From Vibrio sp. 10N (GTDB lineage: Bacteria > Pseudomonadota > Gammaproteobacteria > Enterobacterales > Vibrionaceae): a stretch of DNA of 64,000 bases. A program made the position numbers and the translations under genes. Below, piece by piece: positions 33,359 through 43,202 of this stretch (position 1 is the stretch's first letter; each line of letters opens with the position of its first letter). The DNA is taken from NCBI RefSeq assembly GCF_036245475.1, contig NZ_BTPM01000002.1, positions 620,001 to 684,000 of the forward strand, in the 5' to 3' direction. Below the pieces are notes generated by a model. That model saw nothing but the letters and a program-made list of their open reading frames with translations. It had not been told where the DNA came from and ran no database searches.

Positions 33359-33970
33359 TTGACGGAACTTAAATCTCATCAAATACACATTCAGCGTCAA
33401 GCGGAAAACCCACTGTTGTGGTCAGTGCTTAATGTGTTTGAACGTCAGTCAGAAAGCCTACAAATTCATAAGCTGTTTTCATTATTAGCTGAAAAAGATT
33501 TGATCCCAACTCTTGATGACAGCGCTGAAAAAGACCTATTTAAGCGCAATTTTTTGCTAATGAACGCGCTCTATCAACTTCAAGATATACTCATCCCCGA
33601 AAAATGGTTGCAAGTCGAGGCAATGGATATCCGCCTTATGCCATTTAATCCTTCCCAACATGCTGTTTTCAGTGACGACCCGCTGCGCGAGTATTATCTC
33701 GACTGGTCACATTACGAAGCAGATAACCGTGAAGTAAAACGATTATTAGCAGAGTTTTGGACTCGATATCAAAAACACGTGGGCGTGCAAGAGGTGACAA
33801 TGTCACAACGGCAGGCTCTGGATTGTTTTGATTTGGATGAAACGGCAACGCAAAAAGAAATCCGTCAAGCTTGGCGCCGATTAGCATTAAAATGGCACCC
33901 AGATAGAGTGGGTGGGGATAGTGAAAAGTTTCGTGTCTATTGTGAAGCGTGGTCAATACTGAAGGAGTAA
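33359..33970 (+). CDS. DnaJ-domain protein (DNAJ-related family)
   Basis: 203 residues. The N-terminal about 140 residues form the DNAJ-related region (ENPLLWSVLNVFER). The C-terminal J domain is short, with HPD at 180-182 in KWHPDRVGG. It would stimulate the ATPase of DnaK-type chaperones. The start is a TTG at 33359, with AGGGAGTGAG just before it; the only nearby ATG (33333) is in another frame and closes at once. Confidence 0.85.
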   Translation: MTELKSHQIHIQRQAENPLLWSVLNVFERQSESLQIHKLFSLLAEKDLIPTLDDSAEKDLFKRNFLLMNALYQLQDILIPEKWLQVEAMDIRLMPFNPSQHAVFSDDPLREYYLDWSHYEADNREVKRLLAEFWTRYQKHVGVQEVTMSQRQALDCFDLDETATQKEIRQAWRRLALKWHPDRVGGDSEKFRVYCEAWSILKE

Positions 33971-34011
33971 TGACCACGCTATTTCATGTGACAAGTTTTG
34001 GTTGCTTGTGT

Positions 34012-35667
34012 CTAGCGAGGCTGTCGCATTTTCCCCGCACGTAAACGGTTGAGTGTTGCCAATACGTCAACGAGTCGCGGTTTAGCAAGATCGCCCGAGT
34101 TTGGCATCGAATCGCTCCAATTACCTTCTAGCAATTTAGCGATATCCTTTGGTGGGTGCATCGACCAGCCAGGGTTTTGCGCGAACTGGAAAAGAGCCCA
34201 GCCAATTGCATTGAGTTCTGAGTTCGATTCTAGTTGCTCAAGCGCTTGTACATCAATATGTTCTTTACCGAACCTTAGGTTGTTGCCACCTTTGCCAGAA
34301 ACTCGGTACTTACCGTCGATAAGCAATTTTTGTAAGTGAGCACAATCCACATGACGTGGCGGGATCAGTTCAAGCGGTTTCTCACACTCGTTTTGGCGTT
34401 CTGTTGGGTGAAGCTTAATGACCTCACGTGCTTTCTCTGTCACATCAATCGCTTGATAGTCATGCATTTGAATCACGGTATTGGCAACATCTAAGTAATC
34501 GCCTGAGCCACCCATAACGATAATGGTAGAAATGTTTAATTCGTCACGCAGTTGACCGACGCGATCGACAAACGGAGTAATAGGTTCATCACCCTTAGAA
34601 ACCAATGCCTGCATACGTTCGTCGCGGATCATAAAGTTTGTTGCCGAGGTATCTTCGTCAATTAAAATTGCCGTAGCACCAGACTCGATAGATTCTTGTA
34701 ACCAAGCCGCTTGAGATGTTGAGCCGGACGCATCTTGGGTACTGAAGTCAGTGGTTTGCTTTCCGAATGGTAAGTGATTGATATAGTTACTCAAGTTCAG
34801 ATTGTGAATAGAGCGTCCATCTTCTGCTTTGATTTTGCAAGCGTCATTAAGTGCAACAACACCTTCACGGCCATCACCTGGAATATGATCGTAAATTGCT
34901 TTTTCTAATGCATTTAGTAGCGTTGACTTACCATGGAAGCCACCACCGACGATCAGTGTAACGCCTGCAGGAACGCCCATACCTTTAATGTAACCTTGAT
35001 TTGGTCTATGCAGTGTGACTTCTAGGGAGGCTGGAGAGGTAAAGGCCACCGCGTCCTTCATAGGCAAATCACAGTTACCGGCAAGACGAGGTAGAACACT
35101 GCCGTTAGCGACGAAGGCGACCAAGTTGTTCGCTTGCAGCTGCTCACGTAGCATGACCTGATCTTCGACCACTTCACAATGGTGCTTTAGTGCATCGATA
35201 TCTAGCTCGCGATCTAGGGTCGCTTTACGAATGTACTTTGGAAGGTGGAACGTCATGATGTTTATCGCTTTTTTAGCGAGAATGCTACGACCTTCTGCTG
35301 GAAGGTTGATTCGAAAACGCAGTTCTATTCCTTCCTCTGTAAACACCACTGACGTAGAATCCAGCACCGTTTGACCGGTAATTGAAATCGAGACGCTGTT
35401 TTCTTGCTTGGCAAAGAGTGCAAATTGTCGCGCAAGGTAATCACGTGCTGCAATTTGATAAGCAGGGGATTGTTGCTTTAACCACTCAAGGCCTGTTGGT
35501 GCCCAGCGACGAAATGCACGCACGCGGGAGGCCGCTGCGTATGGATCCGACTGTACGTGATCGATATGAAACTCAAAATCGGTGAAATCGTAACTTCCTT
35601 TTATTTGTTGGTAAGCACGATAGTTTTGCTTTTCGATTTTTTTAAGTTTGGCAATGAGTAGATCCAT
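34012..35667 (-). CDS. Predicted ATPase of the ABC class (pfam ABC_ATPase)
   Basis: 551 residues from the ATG at 35667 (MDLLIAKLKKIEKQNYRAYQ); a TTG at 35688 is in frame but less likely. The P-loop is GGGFHGKSTLLNAL, and ILIDEDTSATNFMIRDERMQ is the Walker B region. The family is conserved in many bacteria, but its cellular role is unknown. No membrane segment is seen, so it is not a transporter. It converges on the DnaJ-domain gene. Confidence 0.85.
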   Translation of the reverse strand: MDLLIAKLKKIEKQNYRAYQQIKGSYDFTDFEFHIDHVQSDPYAAASRVRAFRRWAPTGLEWLKQQSPAYQIAARDYLARQFALFAKQENSVSISITGQTVLDSTSVVFTEEGIELRFRINLPAEGRSILAKKAINIMTFHLPKYIRKATLDRELDIDALKHHCEVVEDQVMLREQLQANNLVAFVANGSVLPRLAGNCDLPMKDAVAFTSPASLEVTLHRPNQGYIKGMGVPAGVTLIVGGGFHGKSTLLNALEKAIYDHIPGDGREGVVALNDACKIKAEDGRSIHNLNLSNYINHLPFGKQTTDFSTQDASGSTSQAAWLQESIESGATAILIDEDTSATNFMIRDERMQALVSKGDEPITPFVDRVGQLRDELNISTIIVMGGSGDYLDVANTVIQMHDYQAIDVTEKAREVIKLHPTERQNECEKPLELIPPRHVDCAHLQKLLIDGKYRVSGKGGNNLRFGKEHIDVQALEQLESNSELNAIGWALFQFAQNPGWSMHPPKDIAKLLEGNWSDSMPNSGDLAKPRLVDVLATLNRLRAGKMRQPR

Positions 35668-35790
35668 GTCGAATGTCTCGAATTTCAAAAGGTTGGTGCG
35701 CGATTATAGGAGGCGAACCATCGTCGGTAAAGGGTTTGCTTGAATAATAGCAAATCCGTAGGGCCTCAGAGCCAAACCGATCAACATTTG

Positions 35791-37647
35791 CTAACGAATG
35801 ATGAATGTATCTGGTGGCGGGTACTGTTTTTTCAGCTCGACTTCAAAGATATCGCGTGGCATAGGTTTGGCGTAATAAAAGCCTTGTCCGACATCACACT
35901 GCTCTTGGGTAATGAATAGATGTTGCTCCTGTGTCTCAACACCTTCAACGATGACTTGTTTATTGAGTTTTCTGGCGATAGTACTAATAGAGCGGAAAAT
36001 GGATTTGTCTTGTGGATTGTCAAAAATGTTAGTCAAAAACTCTTTGTCTATTTTTAAGGCACTAAAGGGCAATTTTCTAAGATAGTTGAATGAGGCATAT
36101 CCAGTACCAAAGTCATCGAGCGCAAACTTAACGCCCAGTGATGTCAGCGTGTCTATATTCGCTTTGGCTACGTCAAAATTGGAGACGAGGCTGCTTTCAG
36201 TCAGTTCAAGTTCAAGGTTGTGCGCAGGGAGTTCGTATTGCTCAAGCAGCGCCGCGACTTTGCTCGCAAATGCAGGTAAGCAGATCTGCTTGGCAGACAC
36301 ATTTATTGACAAGCAGAACTCAGGAGCAAACTCAGCCCACTCTGAGGCGCGATCAATGGCGTTACTTAATACAAAGTAACCGACTTCGATAATTAACCCA
36401 TTTTGCTCGGCCATGTGAATCAATGCTTCATTCGACATTTCTCCCATTACGGGGTGCTTCCAACGAAGTAACACCTCGGCACCGACCCATTTTTGCGACG
36501 TTATGTCGACCTTGGGCTGAAAGTATAAAATCAAATCGTCGTTGCGTACGGCTTGTAGTAGGTAGTGCTCAAGTTGGTTGAAGGCTTTTTGGTTTTGCTG
36601 ATCGGCTTGCGTATAAAAACTCACCAGCTCTCCCGATTCCTTACACGCTAACGCTGCATGAAACGAGTTATCAATAAGCTGACTCGGTTCTTGAGTATGA
36701 AATGAGTTCGCCACACCCATATAGCTGTGAAGATGAACTTCTTGCCCTTGATAAAAAAAGCCTTGCTTGGCGATATTGGCTATTTGTTTACAAAGCGTCG
36801 GTAGACTTTTTTCATCGAATGATGGGATCACCGTTGCTAGGGCGAGTTCCGTGGTAGAAATTCTAGCGAAATAATGTATCTGAGCTGTGACGTCGGATAT
36901 TTTTCTCTCAAACTCTTTGAGTAGCTCATCTAAGCCTTCACAACCAATTCTCGCCTGTACGCGCTCTCCATTGGTAAATTGAACCAAAATGACACTTAGG
37001 TAGGCTTCACCACTGACGATAGGGGTGCTATTGAATGACGCAGATAGCGCGTTTTCAAGCCCAGCTCGATTGAGCATATTTGTCGTTGAGTCATGACTGA
37101 GCTGGTACAGCATTTGCTTTTCGAGCTTATGCTTATCTTGGTGTATTTGGTCTAGTTTGCACTGATATTTGGCCATTTGATTTTTATAATGGTGCCGCGT
37201 GTGGGCCACTTTTTCTGCGCACTCTCTTCTTACTAGCCACAGTGATAGTGACTGTTGTAAGCGGTTCAGAAATTCTAAGGAGTTGGATGAGGTGTCTGAT
37301 GCTGAAAACACTATGCCAGAAGGGTGCTTGGACAAGGCATAAACACGCTGGAACCCAAGTGTTAGTGTTGTTAAAGGAGCAAGCATAGACGACAGTGCTG
37401 CGAGGATAGGTTCATCGGAATCTGGAACGACGGCGTTACCGGCGTTAGTGAGTGTGACCACCTTGGCGATCATGGCGTGTGATTGAGATATGTATTGCAG
37501 CTTCAAGCAGTTGCGCTCTATTGAGCACCATCCAAACACAGGCAAGGAACTTGAGGTTGTCGCTGGTATCTGCGCTTGCTCAATCACCCATGCTTGGTCT
37601 TGGTCACTCATTCGTTGCAGAGTGGATCGCTTTATAGATTTCTTCAA
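35791..37647 (-). CDS. Degenerate GGDEF plus EAL domain protein, c-di-GMP phosphodiesterase candidate
   Basis: 618 residues as drawn from a TTG at 37647; an in-frame ATG at 37611 would give 606. A GAF-like N-terminal sensor precedes a coiled coil near residues 160-185, then a GGDEF domain without the GGDEF signature, so no cyclase activity is expected. The EAL domain keeps the catalytic set, with EVLLRW in place of EALLRW, ELTES, ALDDFGTGYASFNYL, KIDKEF and VEGVETQEQ. It probably hydrolyses cyclic di-GMP to pGpG. No transmembrane segment is seen. It is monocistronic. Confidence 0.86.
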   Translation of the reverse strand: MKKSIKRSTLQRMSDQDQAWVIEQAQIPATTSSSLPVFGWCSIERNCLKLQYISQSHAMIAKVVTLTNAGNAVVPDSDEPILAALSSMLAPLTTLTLGFQRVYALSKHPSGIVFSASDTSSNSLEFLNRLQQSLSLWLVRRECAEKVAHTRHHYKNQMAKYQCKLDQIHQDKHKLEKQMLYQLSHDSTTNMLNRAGLENALSASFNSTPIVSGEAYLSVILVQFTNGERVQARIGCEGLDELLKEFERKISDVTAQIHYFARISTTELALATVIPSFDEKSLPTLCKQIANIAKQGFFYQGQEVHLHSYMGVANSFHTQEPSQLIDNSFHAALACKESGELVSFYTQADQQNQKAFNQLEHYLLQAVRNDDLILYFQPKVDITSQKWVGAEVLLRWKHPVMGEMSNEALIHMAEQNGLIIEVGYFVLSNAIDRASEWAEFAPEFCLSINVSAKQICLPAFASKVAALLEQYELPAHNLELELTESSLVSNFDVAKANIDTLTSLGVKFALDDFGTGYASFNYLRKLPFSALKIDKEFLTNIFDNPQDKSIFRSISTIARKLNKQVIVEGVETQEQHLFITQEQCDVGQGFYYAKPMPRDIFEVELKKQYPPPDTFIIR

Positions 37648-37875
37648 TGTCTACCACATCCTGTGGTTGTGCTTCGTCGTCATTGTCGAAGCGAAACGTC
37701 GTTCTTACAGTATAAGGGCTGAGTTTAAATTAGGTGGAAGATAGTCTGTCGGGGCTTGATAATAAGCTGGAAGAATAAACGTATTCTCAAACTTGAGAGT
37801 TAACAGTCGAGGAGGGAGGCGTGCTGGAATGAGTAGCGACGAAAGAGAACCGCTCTCTTTCGCCGACCATTTACG

Positions 37876-39072
37876 TTAAGGTTTGAGGCGTTTTAATGCT
37901 TCAATATCTTGTGGCTTGCTGTAATCAATGCCATCAAACCCAAAACCGTTAAGGTTTAAGAACGAGCGCTGGAAACCATCAAAATCACCGACTTGCTTAA
38001 AGTTGTCCTGATTCATCTCAGCGAGGCGTTGTTTTACCTTATCTTGAACGTTGGAATTGAGCTCCCAGTCATCCATGCGTATTAAACGTTCACCGTCGAG
38101 TGGTACTTTGTCCTGGCCATAGAGTTTGGTTGAGAACAAGCGTTGCATTTGCTCAATACATTCTTCATGCGAGCCTTGCTCTTTCATGGTTTTGTAAAGC
38201 GCCAGTAGGTACGGTGACAATCCGGGAATAAACACGCTGGCTTTTGTGACAAGTGCCTTACAGACCGCGGCGTAAGCGTTACCATTAAAGTTAGATAACT
38301 CGAGGTTGAGAGCGTGGCTTGTTTGATGTAAATCGACTTTAGCACGACCTAAGGTCCCATCAAGGTAAATCGGGTGTGTGACTTCTGGACCAACGTAAGA
38401 GAACGCTACCGTTTTAAATCCATCAGCGACGGAATCTGAGTTGACGAGCGCATCGATCCAGCTTTCCCAATCTTCACCACCCATTACTTTGTGAGTGCCT
38501 TCGATCTCTTCATCAGTGGCAGGCTCTAGTAGAGTGTCTTCCCATTGCTGGGTTTCAAGGTTAATTAATGAACCAGACACGGCCTCACCAATGGGCTTGA
38601 TCGCAGAGCGCCAAAATTCTCCATTGCCCTTGGGTCTAACACCGGTGGCCAAACTGTAGATTACGAGGTCGACTTCACCTTCGAAATAGGTCTCAACGGC
38701 TTCTATGACTTGCTCGCGCACGTCTTGCGAGAATGCATCGCCAATAATGTTGATGGCTCGGCGACCTACTTGTTGGGCGCGTTGCTTGAAATAGATGTTG
38801 TTGTACCAACCAGCACTACCCAGTCCTTTTTCAGAAGGGCCACGCTCAAAAGAAACACCGATAGTATCGGCCTCCGCACCACCAAATGTCAGTGCAATGC
38901 GTGCTGCTAGCCCAAAGCCGGATGATGCGCCCAAAATAAGCACACGTTTGGGGCCATTTTTGATCGGGCTTGCTGATTTCACGTAAGCGATTTGGTCATC
39001 AACTGCCTTCTTACACCCTTCTGGGTGGGCGGTTTTTGCGACAACACCGCTGATAACTGGTTCAACTATCAC
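37876..39072 (-). CDS. fabV: Trans-2-enoyl-ACP reductase, FabV
   Basis: 398 residues from the GTG at 39072 (MIVEPVISGVV); an in-frame TTG at 39081 would add three. The NADH-binding loop LILGASSGFGLAARI and the downstream acidic SFERGPSEKGLGSAGW identify the FabV family. The active-site Tyr and Lys are in YLDGTLGRAK (Y-x8-K). It reduces enoyl-ACP in the last step of each fatty-acid elongation cycle and, unlike FabI, is poorly inhibited by triclosan. FabV was first described in Vibrio cholerae, which fits the host. Confidence 0.96.
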   Translation of the reverse strand: MIVEPVISGVVAKTAHPEGCKKAVDDQIAYVKSASPIKNGPKRVLILGASSGFGLAARIALTFGGAEADTIGVSFERGPSEKGLGSAGWYNNIYFKQRAQQVGRRAINIIGDAFSQDVREQVIEAVETYFEGEVDLVIYSLATGVRPKGNGEFWRSAIKPIGEAVSGSLINLETQQWEDTLLEPATDEEIEGTHKVMGGEDWESWIDALVNSDSVADGFKTVAFSYVGPEVTHPIYLDGTLGRAKVDLHQTSHALNLELSNFNGNAYAAVCKALVTKASVFIPGLSPYLLALYKTMKEQGSHEECIEQMQRLFSTKLYGQDKVPLDGERLIRMDDWELNSNVQDKVKQRLAEMNQDNFKQVGDFDGFQRSFLNLNGFGFDGIDYSKPQDIEALKRLKP

Positions 39073-39212
39073 TCTATACAACCTATCTAAGACGATGATA
39101 AAAACTCAAGATAGCGTAAAGTGTTGTAAATTATATTGAGCTAGGGCATCAAAATGGCGATTCTGAGTGTATTTACTCAGCAACCGTGTTGCTAAAATCG
39201 CCAAAGGAGGCC

Positions 39213-39821
39213 TTAGAGGTGGGGCTTTAGGGCTTCAGCAACGAATTGTGCGATAAAAGGTTGGGCATCGGGTTTAGGGTGGAGTCCGTCTTTCATCATC
39301 CATTCAGGCTTAACAATGACTTGTTCAAGAAAGAAGGGAATAAGCGGGATCTCGTGTTTTGCTGCCAGTGTCGGATAGATGTTTTCGAACATGGTGGCAT
39401 AGCGTTTGCCATAGTTGGGTGGCACGCGAATTTGCATCAAAAACACGGTCGCGCCAGCTTGTTGGCTTTGCGTAATGAGCGTCGATAAATTGCGCTCGAT
39501 GATGCCTGGCTGGAAGCCACGTAGTCCATCATTAGCGCCAAGCTCTATTAATACGTAGTCTGGTTGGTGCTCGCTAAGTAAACCAGGAAGTTTGGCTAAA
39601 CCATTTCCGGTGGTATCACCAGACACACTGCCATTGATGATGTCATATTGGTTGTCATCATCAGAAAGGTGTTGAGACAGCATCGTCGGCCAGCTCAGCT
39701 CGGCAGCCATGTTGTAACCAGCACTCAAACTGTCGCCGAGTATAAGGACAGACGCCGCCTTTGCGTGAAAAGAGGCCAAGGAAACAAAAATAATAATCAG
39801 AGAGGAAAGTTGCCGAATCAT
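39213..39821 (-). CDS. tesA: Multifunctional acyl-CoA thioesterase I/lysophospholipase L1
   Basis: 202 residues from the ATG at 39821 (GGAAG upstream); a further in-frame ATG at 39833 is possible. A signal peptide ends at SFHAKA. SGNH-hydrolase blocks are LGDSLSAGYN (nucleophile Ser), the oxyanion Gly in NGSVSGDTTGNG, GANDG, and KDGLHPKP (Asp and His). It hydrolyses acyl-CoA and lysophospholipids in the periplasm. Its ATG overlaps that of the divergent ybbA by 2 bases, the same pairing as in E. coli. Confidence 0.93.
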   Translation of the reverse strand: MIRQLSSLIIIFVSLASFHAKAASVLILGDSLSAGYNMAAELSWPTMLSQHLSDDDNQYDIINGSVSGDTTGNGLAKLPGLLSEHQPDYVLIELGANDGLRGFQPGIIERNLSTLITQSQQAGATVFLMQIRVPPNYGKRYATMFENIYPTLAAKHEIPLIPFFLEQVIVKPEWMMKDGLHPKPDAQPFIAQFVAEALKPHL

Positions 39822-40494
39822 GAGTTCTTCCATAATCAAAGCTGAATCAGTGACCAAAGTAGTGTCTACGAAAACGGAGCATTTAACAATCCTTGAGGAC
39901 GTGAATTTGTCTATTCAAGAAGGAGAGTCTATTGCTATCGTTGGTACGTCAGGCGCTGGGAAATCAACATTAATGACACTCCTGGCGGGCCTTGATGTGC
40001 CCAGTTCAGGCAACATTCAATTACTGTCAAACCCAATATCAAAACTGGACGATGAGGCACGTGCAAGCATACGCAGTGAACATTTAGGTTTTGTGTTTCA
40101 GAGTTTTTTGCTGATACCAAGCCTGACAGCACTCGGCAATGTGACCTTACCTTGTTTACTAAAAGGCGATCCAGAAGACGAAACAAAAGCGCGTCAATTG
40201 CTTGAAGCAGTGGGGCTTGGGCATCGTATTGATCATTTGCCTTCTCAACTTTCTGGTGGCGAGCAGCAGCGGGTCGCAATTGCTCGTGCATTCATGACCA
40301 GCCCCAAAATACTGTTCGCTGATGAGCCCACTGGAAACTTAGACCAAAATACGGCTCATAAAATTGTTGAGCTGTTGTTTGATCTTAACCAACAGCATGG
40401 AACAACACTGGTATTGGTTACTCATGATTTAACGTTAGCTAAGCGCTGCGACCGCATTTTCCATATGAGTGCAGGCCGATTGGAGCAGGAGTAG
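39820..40494 (+). CDS. ybbA: ABC transporter ATP-binding protein YbbA
   Basis: 224 residues, LolD/MacB-like. The P-loop is [11 protein letters not shown], the Q-loop is FVFQSF, the signature is [14 protein letters not shown] and Walker B is [12 protein letters not shown]. It pairs with the FtsX-type permease YbbP, encoded 3 bases downstream. The system is conserved in proteobacteria, but its substrate is unsettled; it may be a mechanotransmission or lipoprotein-related complex. The first ATG overlaps the tesA start, and its GAGG site is 14 bases away. Confidence 0.92.
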   Translation: MSSSIIKAESVTKVVSTKTEHLTILEDVNLSIQEGESIAIVGTSGAGKSTLMTLLAGLDVPSSGNIQLLSNPISKLDDEARASIRSEHLGFVFQSFLLIPSLTALGNVTLPCLLKGDPEDETKARQLLEAVGLGHRIDHLPSQLSGGEQQRVAIARAFMTSPKILFADEPTGNLDQNTAHKIVELLFDLNQQHGTTLVLVTHDLTLAKRCDRIFHMSAGRLEQE

Positions 40495-40497
40495 CCA

Positions 40498-42948
40498 ATG
40501 TCACATCAAGCAACCAGCTCCGAATCAGCGCTGAATAGTCGACTAGTAAAGTGGAGCTTTGACGAAATCAAACAAGGTCAATTATGGCCGATCGCCATTT
40601 CACTGACTTTGATTATTGCTTGCATTTTCGGCCTCGCCGCACTGGCAGAGCGAATGGAGCAAGTGATTGTAAAGCAGGGAAAAGATGCATTAACAGCGGA
40701 TAGTATTTATATATCGGCGAATCCCATTACGGAACAAAACACACAATTTATCGAAAGTTCGGGCCTTGAGAAGTCATGGTATACGCGTTTTGCGACCATG
40801 TCATTTAGTGATACAGGCATGCAGCTTATTACGGTCAAAGCCGTGGATTCGAAGTTTCCTTTGCGAGGCACACTAACTTTAGGATCTAACCAAGGCACAC
40901 AACATCGCGTTCGAGAAGGCGAACTGTGGCTTGATAGCCGAATTGCTGAGCAGCTTAATGTTTCGCAGGGTGACGTTGTCACTATAGGTGACGCAGAACT
41001 TGCGGTAAGCGGAGTTATATTAGAAGAGCCTGGCATCAGTTTTAATCCTTTCCAACAAATGCCGACCGCCTATATCCATCAGACTTCGGTTGATCAAACC
41101 GGTGCAGTCCAACTTGGGAGTCGTGTTCAATTCCGTGCCTATCTGATGGGTGAAGAATCCCAAATCGATGCATTGAAGAGCCAGATTGAGTTGACGCCTA
41201 GTGACCGCTGGCGTGATCAATCGTCAGGCAGTAGGACGAATGATATTTTCGATAGAACCACTCAATACTTGTCATTAACGGTCGCGATAATCATCATCAT
41301 GGCAGCAACAACCTTAGTGTTAACCTGTCAAAACTACGTACAAAGCCGCAGGCAAACTGTGGCAATGCTTAAAAGCTTAGGTGCTAGTAGGCGGTGGTTG
41401 GTTCGCTGGCTTTCTATCCAAACACTGCTGTTACTCAGCATGTCAGTGATGGCGGGGTTACTGCTGGGGATGGGACTAGAGACGCTGCTTCGAGTACCGT
41501 TGACCGATTTGCTGCCCGATCCACTCCCTAGTTATGGCGTTAGGCCTGCTTTGATAGCCATTACTTCTAGTGTTCTTATTGGTGTCCCGGCGCTGGGCAT
41601 TCCTCTTTATAAGCTTATTTCTGTTTCATCGGTTGAGGTGCTTCAAAGTGCTGATGAGCAGCGGGGAGGCTGGATTTACCTGCTAGTTTTGGTCCCTATC
41701 ATTCCACTGCTTATTGCGTATCGTGATAACAATCTGGTGTGGATTGTTCTTGCGGGAATTGTCGGCCTGTTTATGGTGTTGGCGGCGATTAGCGTGCTAT
41801 TTACATTGCTCCTTAGTCGTTTGTCGCTCCCAATCTCGATGAAACTTGCGGTCAGTCGAATCAACCGAAGTAAACGTCATACCGGATTGCAATACGGGGC
41901 GCTTGGGTTGTCACTCATGTTACTTACGACGATTTGGCTAGTAAGAAACGATTTATTGAGTGATTGGCAGCGTACCTTGCCAGCCGATGCACCCAATGCA
42001 TTTGCGCTTAATATTGCTGAATATGAGAAGGACGCATATTTGGAAGCGCTCGATAGTAACAGTATTGACCGCTCTCAAGCCTTTCCTATTTCTCGTGGTC
42101 GATTGACCCTCATTAACGGAGAAGATGCTCAGACGAGGCAAAAAGCGGGCATAGAAGAAGAGGATGCTCTGAGCCGCGAGCTTAACTTCACTTATGCGGA
42201 TGTCTTGCCAGACTACAATGAGGTGCTCGAAGGAGAGTGGACGCAAAGTGCTGGTGTCTCGGTAGAGCAAGAAGTCGCGAAAAATCTCGGCCTCAAACTC
42301 GGTGATGAGCTTGGATTTACCATTAATGGCCAACAGGTGACTGCGGTTGTTAACTCAATACGCTTCGTAGAGTGGCGTGATATGAAACCAAACTTCTATT
42401 TCATTTTTACGCCGGATGTGCTGGAAAACATACCAAGCGCATGGCTTGTAAGCTTTAGACTTGCAGAGAAGGATGACGATTTGATAGCGGGGCTATCTCG
42501 GAATCACCCAACGGTAAGTTTGATGGATATTCGCTTAATGGGAGAGAAGATCCAAGGTCTACTTAGCCAGATTGTTTGGTCGATTACCGTTTTGGCGGCC
42601 TTAGGCGTACTGTCAGGTGTTTTGCTCATCTTTACTTTGCTTAGATTGAGTCTGTCTCAACGTCAGGCAGAGATACGTCTATACCGTACCCTAGGTGCAA
42701 GTAGAAAAAGGATCGTTCGGACTATTTGGGCGGAGTATGGGATCATGGCGATTACCGCGGGGTTTGTTGCGACATTAGGGGCAGAACTGGTCGTAGGATC
42801 GATCATGACGATCGGGTTTGACTTGCCTTGGAGCTGGCATTTATCCACTTGGTTCATGGTACCCGCAATCGCTTTCGTGACATTAGCACTGGTTCTTTTT
42901 TCATTGATACGACAGATGCTTACTACTACTCAAGAGCAGTTTGCCTAA
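40498..42948 (+). CDS. ybbP: ABC transporter permease YbbP
   Basis: 816 residues. The layout is an N-terminal helix, a periplasmic region, then two FtsX-like domains with about ten hydrophobic helices in all (TTLVLTCQNYVQSRRQTVAM and LLRLSLSQRQAEIRLYRTLG are the FtsX blocks). It is coupled to YbbA. GGAGCAGGAGTAGCCA precedes the ATG. It ends with a 13-bp perfect stem. Confidence 0.93.
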   Translation: MSHQATSSESALNSRLVKWSFDEIKQGQLWPIAISLTLIIACIFGLAALAERMEQVIVKQGKDALTADSIYISANPITEQNTQFIESSGLEKSWYTRFATMSFSDTGMQLITVKAVDSKFPLRGTLTLGSNQGTQHRVREGELWLDSRIAEQLNVSQGDVVTIGDAELAVSGVILEEPGISFNPFQQMPTAYIHQTSVDQTGAVQLGSRVQFRAYLMGEESQIDALKSQIELTPSDRWRDQSSGSRTNDIFDRTTQYLSLTVAIIIIMAATTLVLTCQNYVQSRRQTVAMLKSLGASRRWLVRWLSIQTLLLLSMSVMAGLLLGMGLETLLRVPLTDLLPDPLPSYGVRPALIAITSSVLIGVPALGIPLYKLISVSSVEVLQSADEQRGGWIYLLVLVPIIPLLIAYRDNNLVWIVLAGIVGLFMVLAAISVLFTLLLSRLSLPISMKLAVSRINRSKRHTGLQYGALGLSLMLLTTIWLVRNDLLSDWQRTLPADAPNAFALNIAEYEKDAYLEALDSNSIDRSQAFPISRGRLTLINGEDAQTRQKAGIEEEDALSRELNFTYADVLPDYNEVLEGEWTQSAGVSVEQEVAKNLGLKLGDELGFTINGQQVTAVVNSIRFVEWRDMKPNFYFIFTPDVLENIPSAWLVSFRLAEKDDDLIAGLSRNHPTVSLMDIRLMGEKIQGLLSQIVWSITVLAALGVLSGVLLIFTLLRLSLSQRQAEIRLYRTLGASRKRIVRTIWAEYGIMAITAGFVATLGAELVVGSIMTIGFDLPWSWHLSTWFMVPAIAFVTLALVLFSLIRQMLTTTQEQFA

Positions 42949-42955
42949 TACTTAG

Positions 42956-43007
42956 CCACCGTTTTTGTTAAGTTATCCACAAAAACGGTGGATAAAGTTT
43001 TGGATAA
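42956..43007. promoter_or_regulatory. Hairpin overlapping three DnaA-box-like sites
   Basis: CCACCGTTTTTGT, ten bases, ACAAAAACGGTGG forms a perfect 13-bp stem (42956-42991) 8 bases after the ybbP stop. Within and beside it are TTATCCACA (42973-42981, the full DnaA consensus), TTATCCACC on the reverse strand (42987-42995) and TTATCCAAA on the reverse strand (42999-43007). It lacks a T run. Confidence 0.5.
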
Positions 43008-43202
43008 CTCAAGAGTATTCTCAGGGCCATAAATCGTTAGCCTTTTATTTGTCGGTTGTGGCGGGTCATCTTATTGTCATCAGGCTGTCAGAAAACTTAT
43101 TCACCGATTAACTGTCAAGGGAAAACATCACAAAAAATGGGATTTTTTTTAGTCTTAGATACGGCTAAAATGTCGCATCTTTATCACGCCAATCTATAAG
43201 AA

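Noticed and set aside
34049-34339. 96-residue frame antisense to the ABC-class ATPase gene
   Set aside because: Shadow of the real gene; composition and start context do not support expression.
37840-37862. CGAAAGAG/CTCTTTCG hairpin beyond fabV as a terminator
   Set aside because: No T run on the fabV strand; the stem is only 8 bp.
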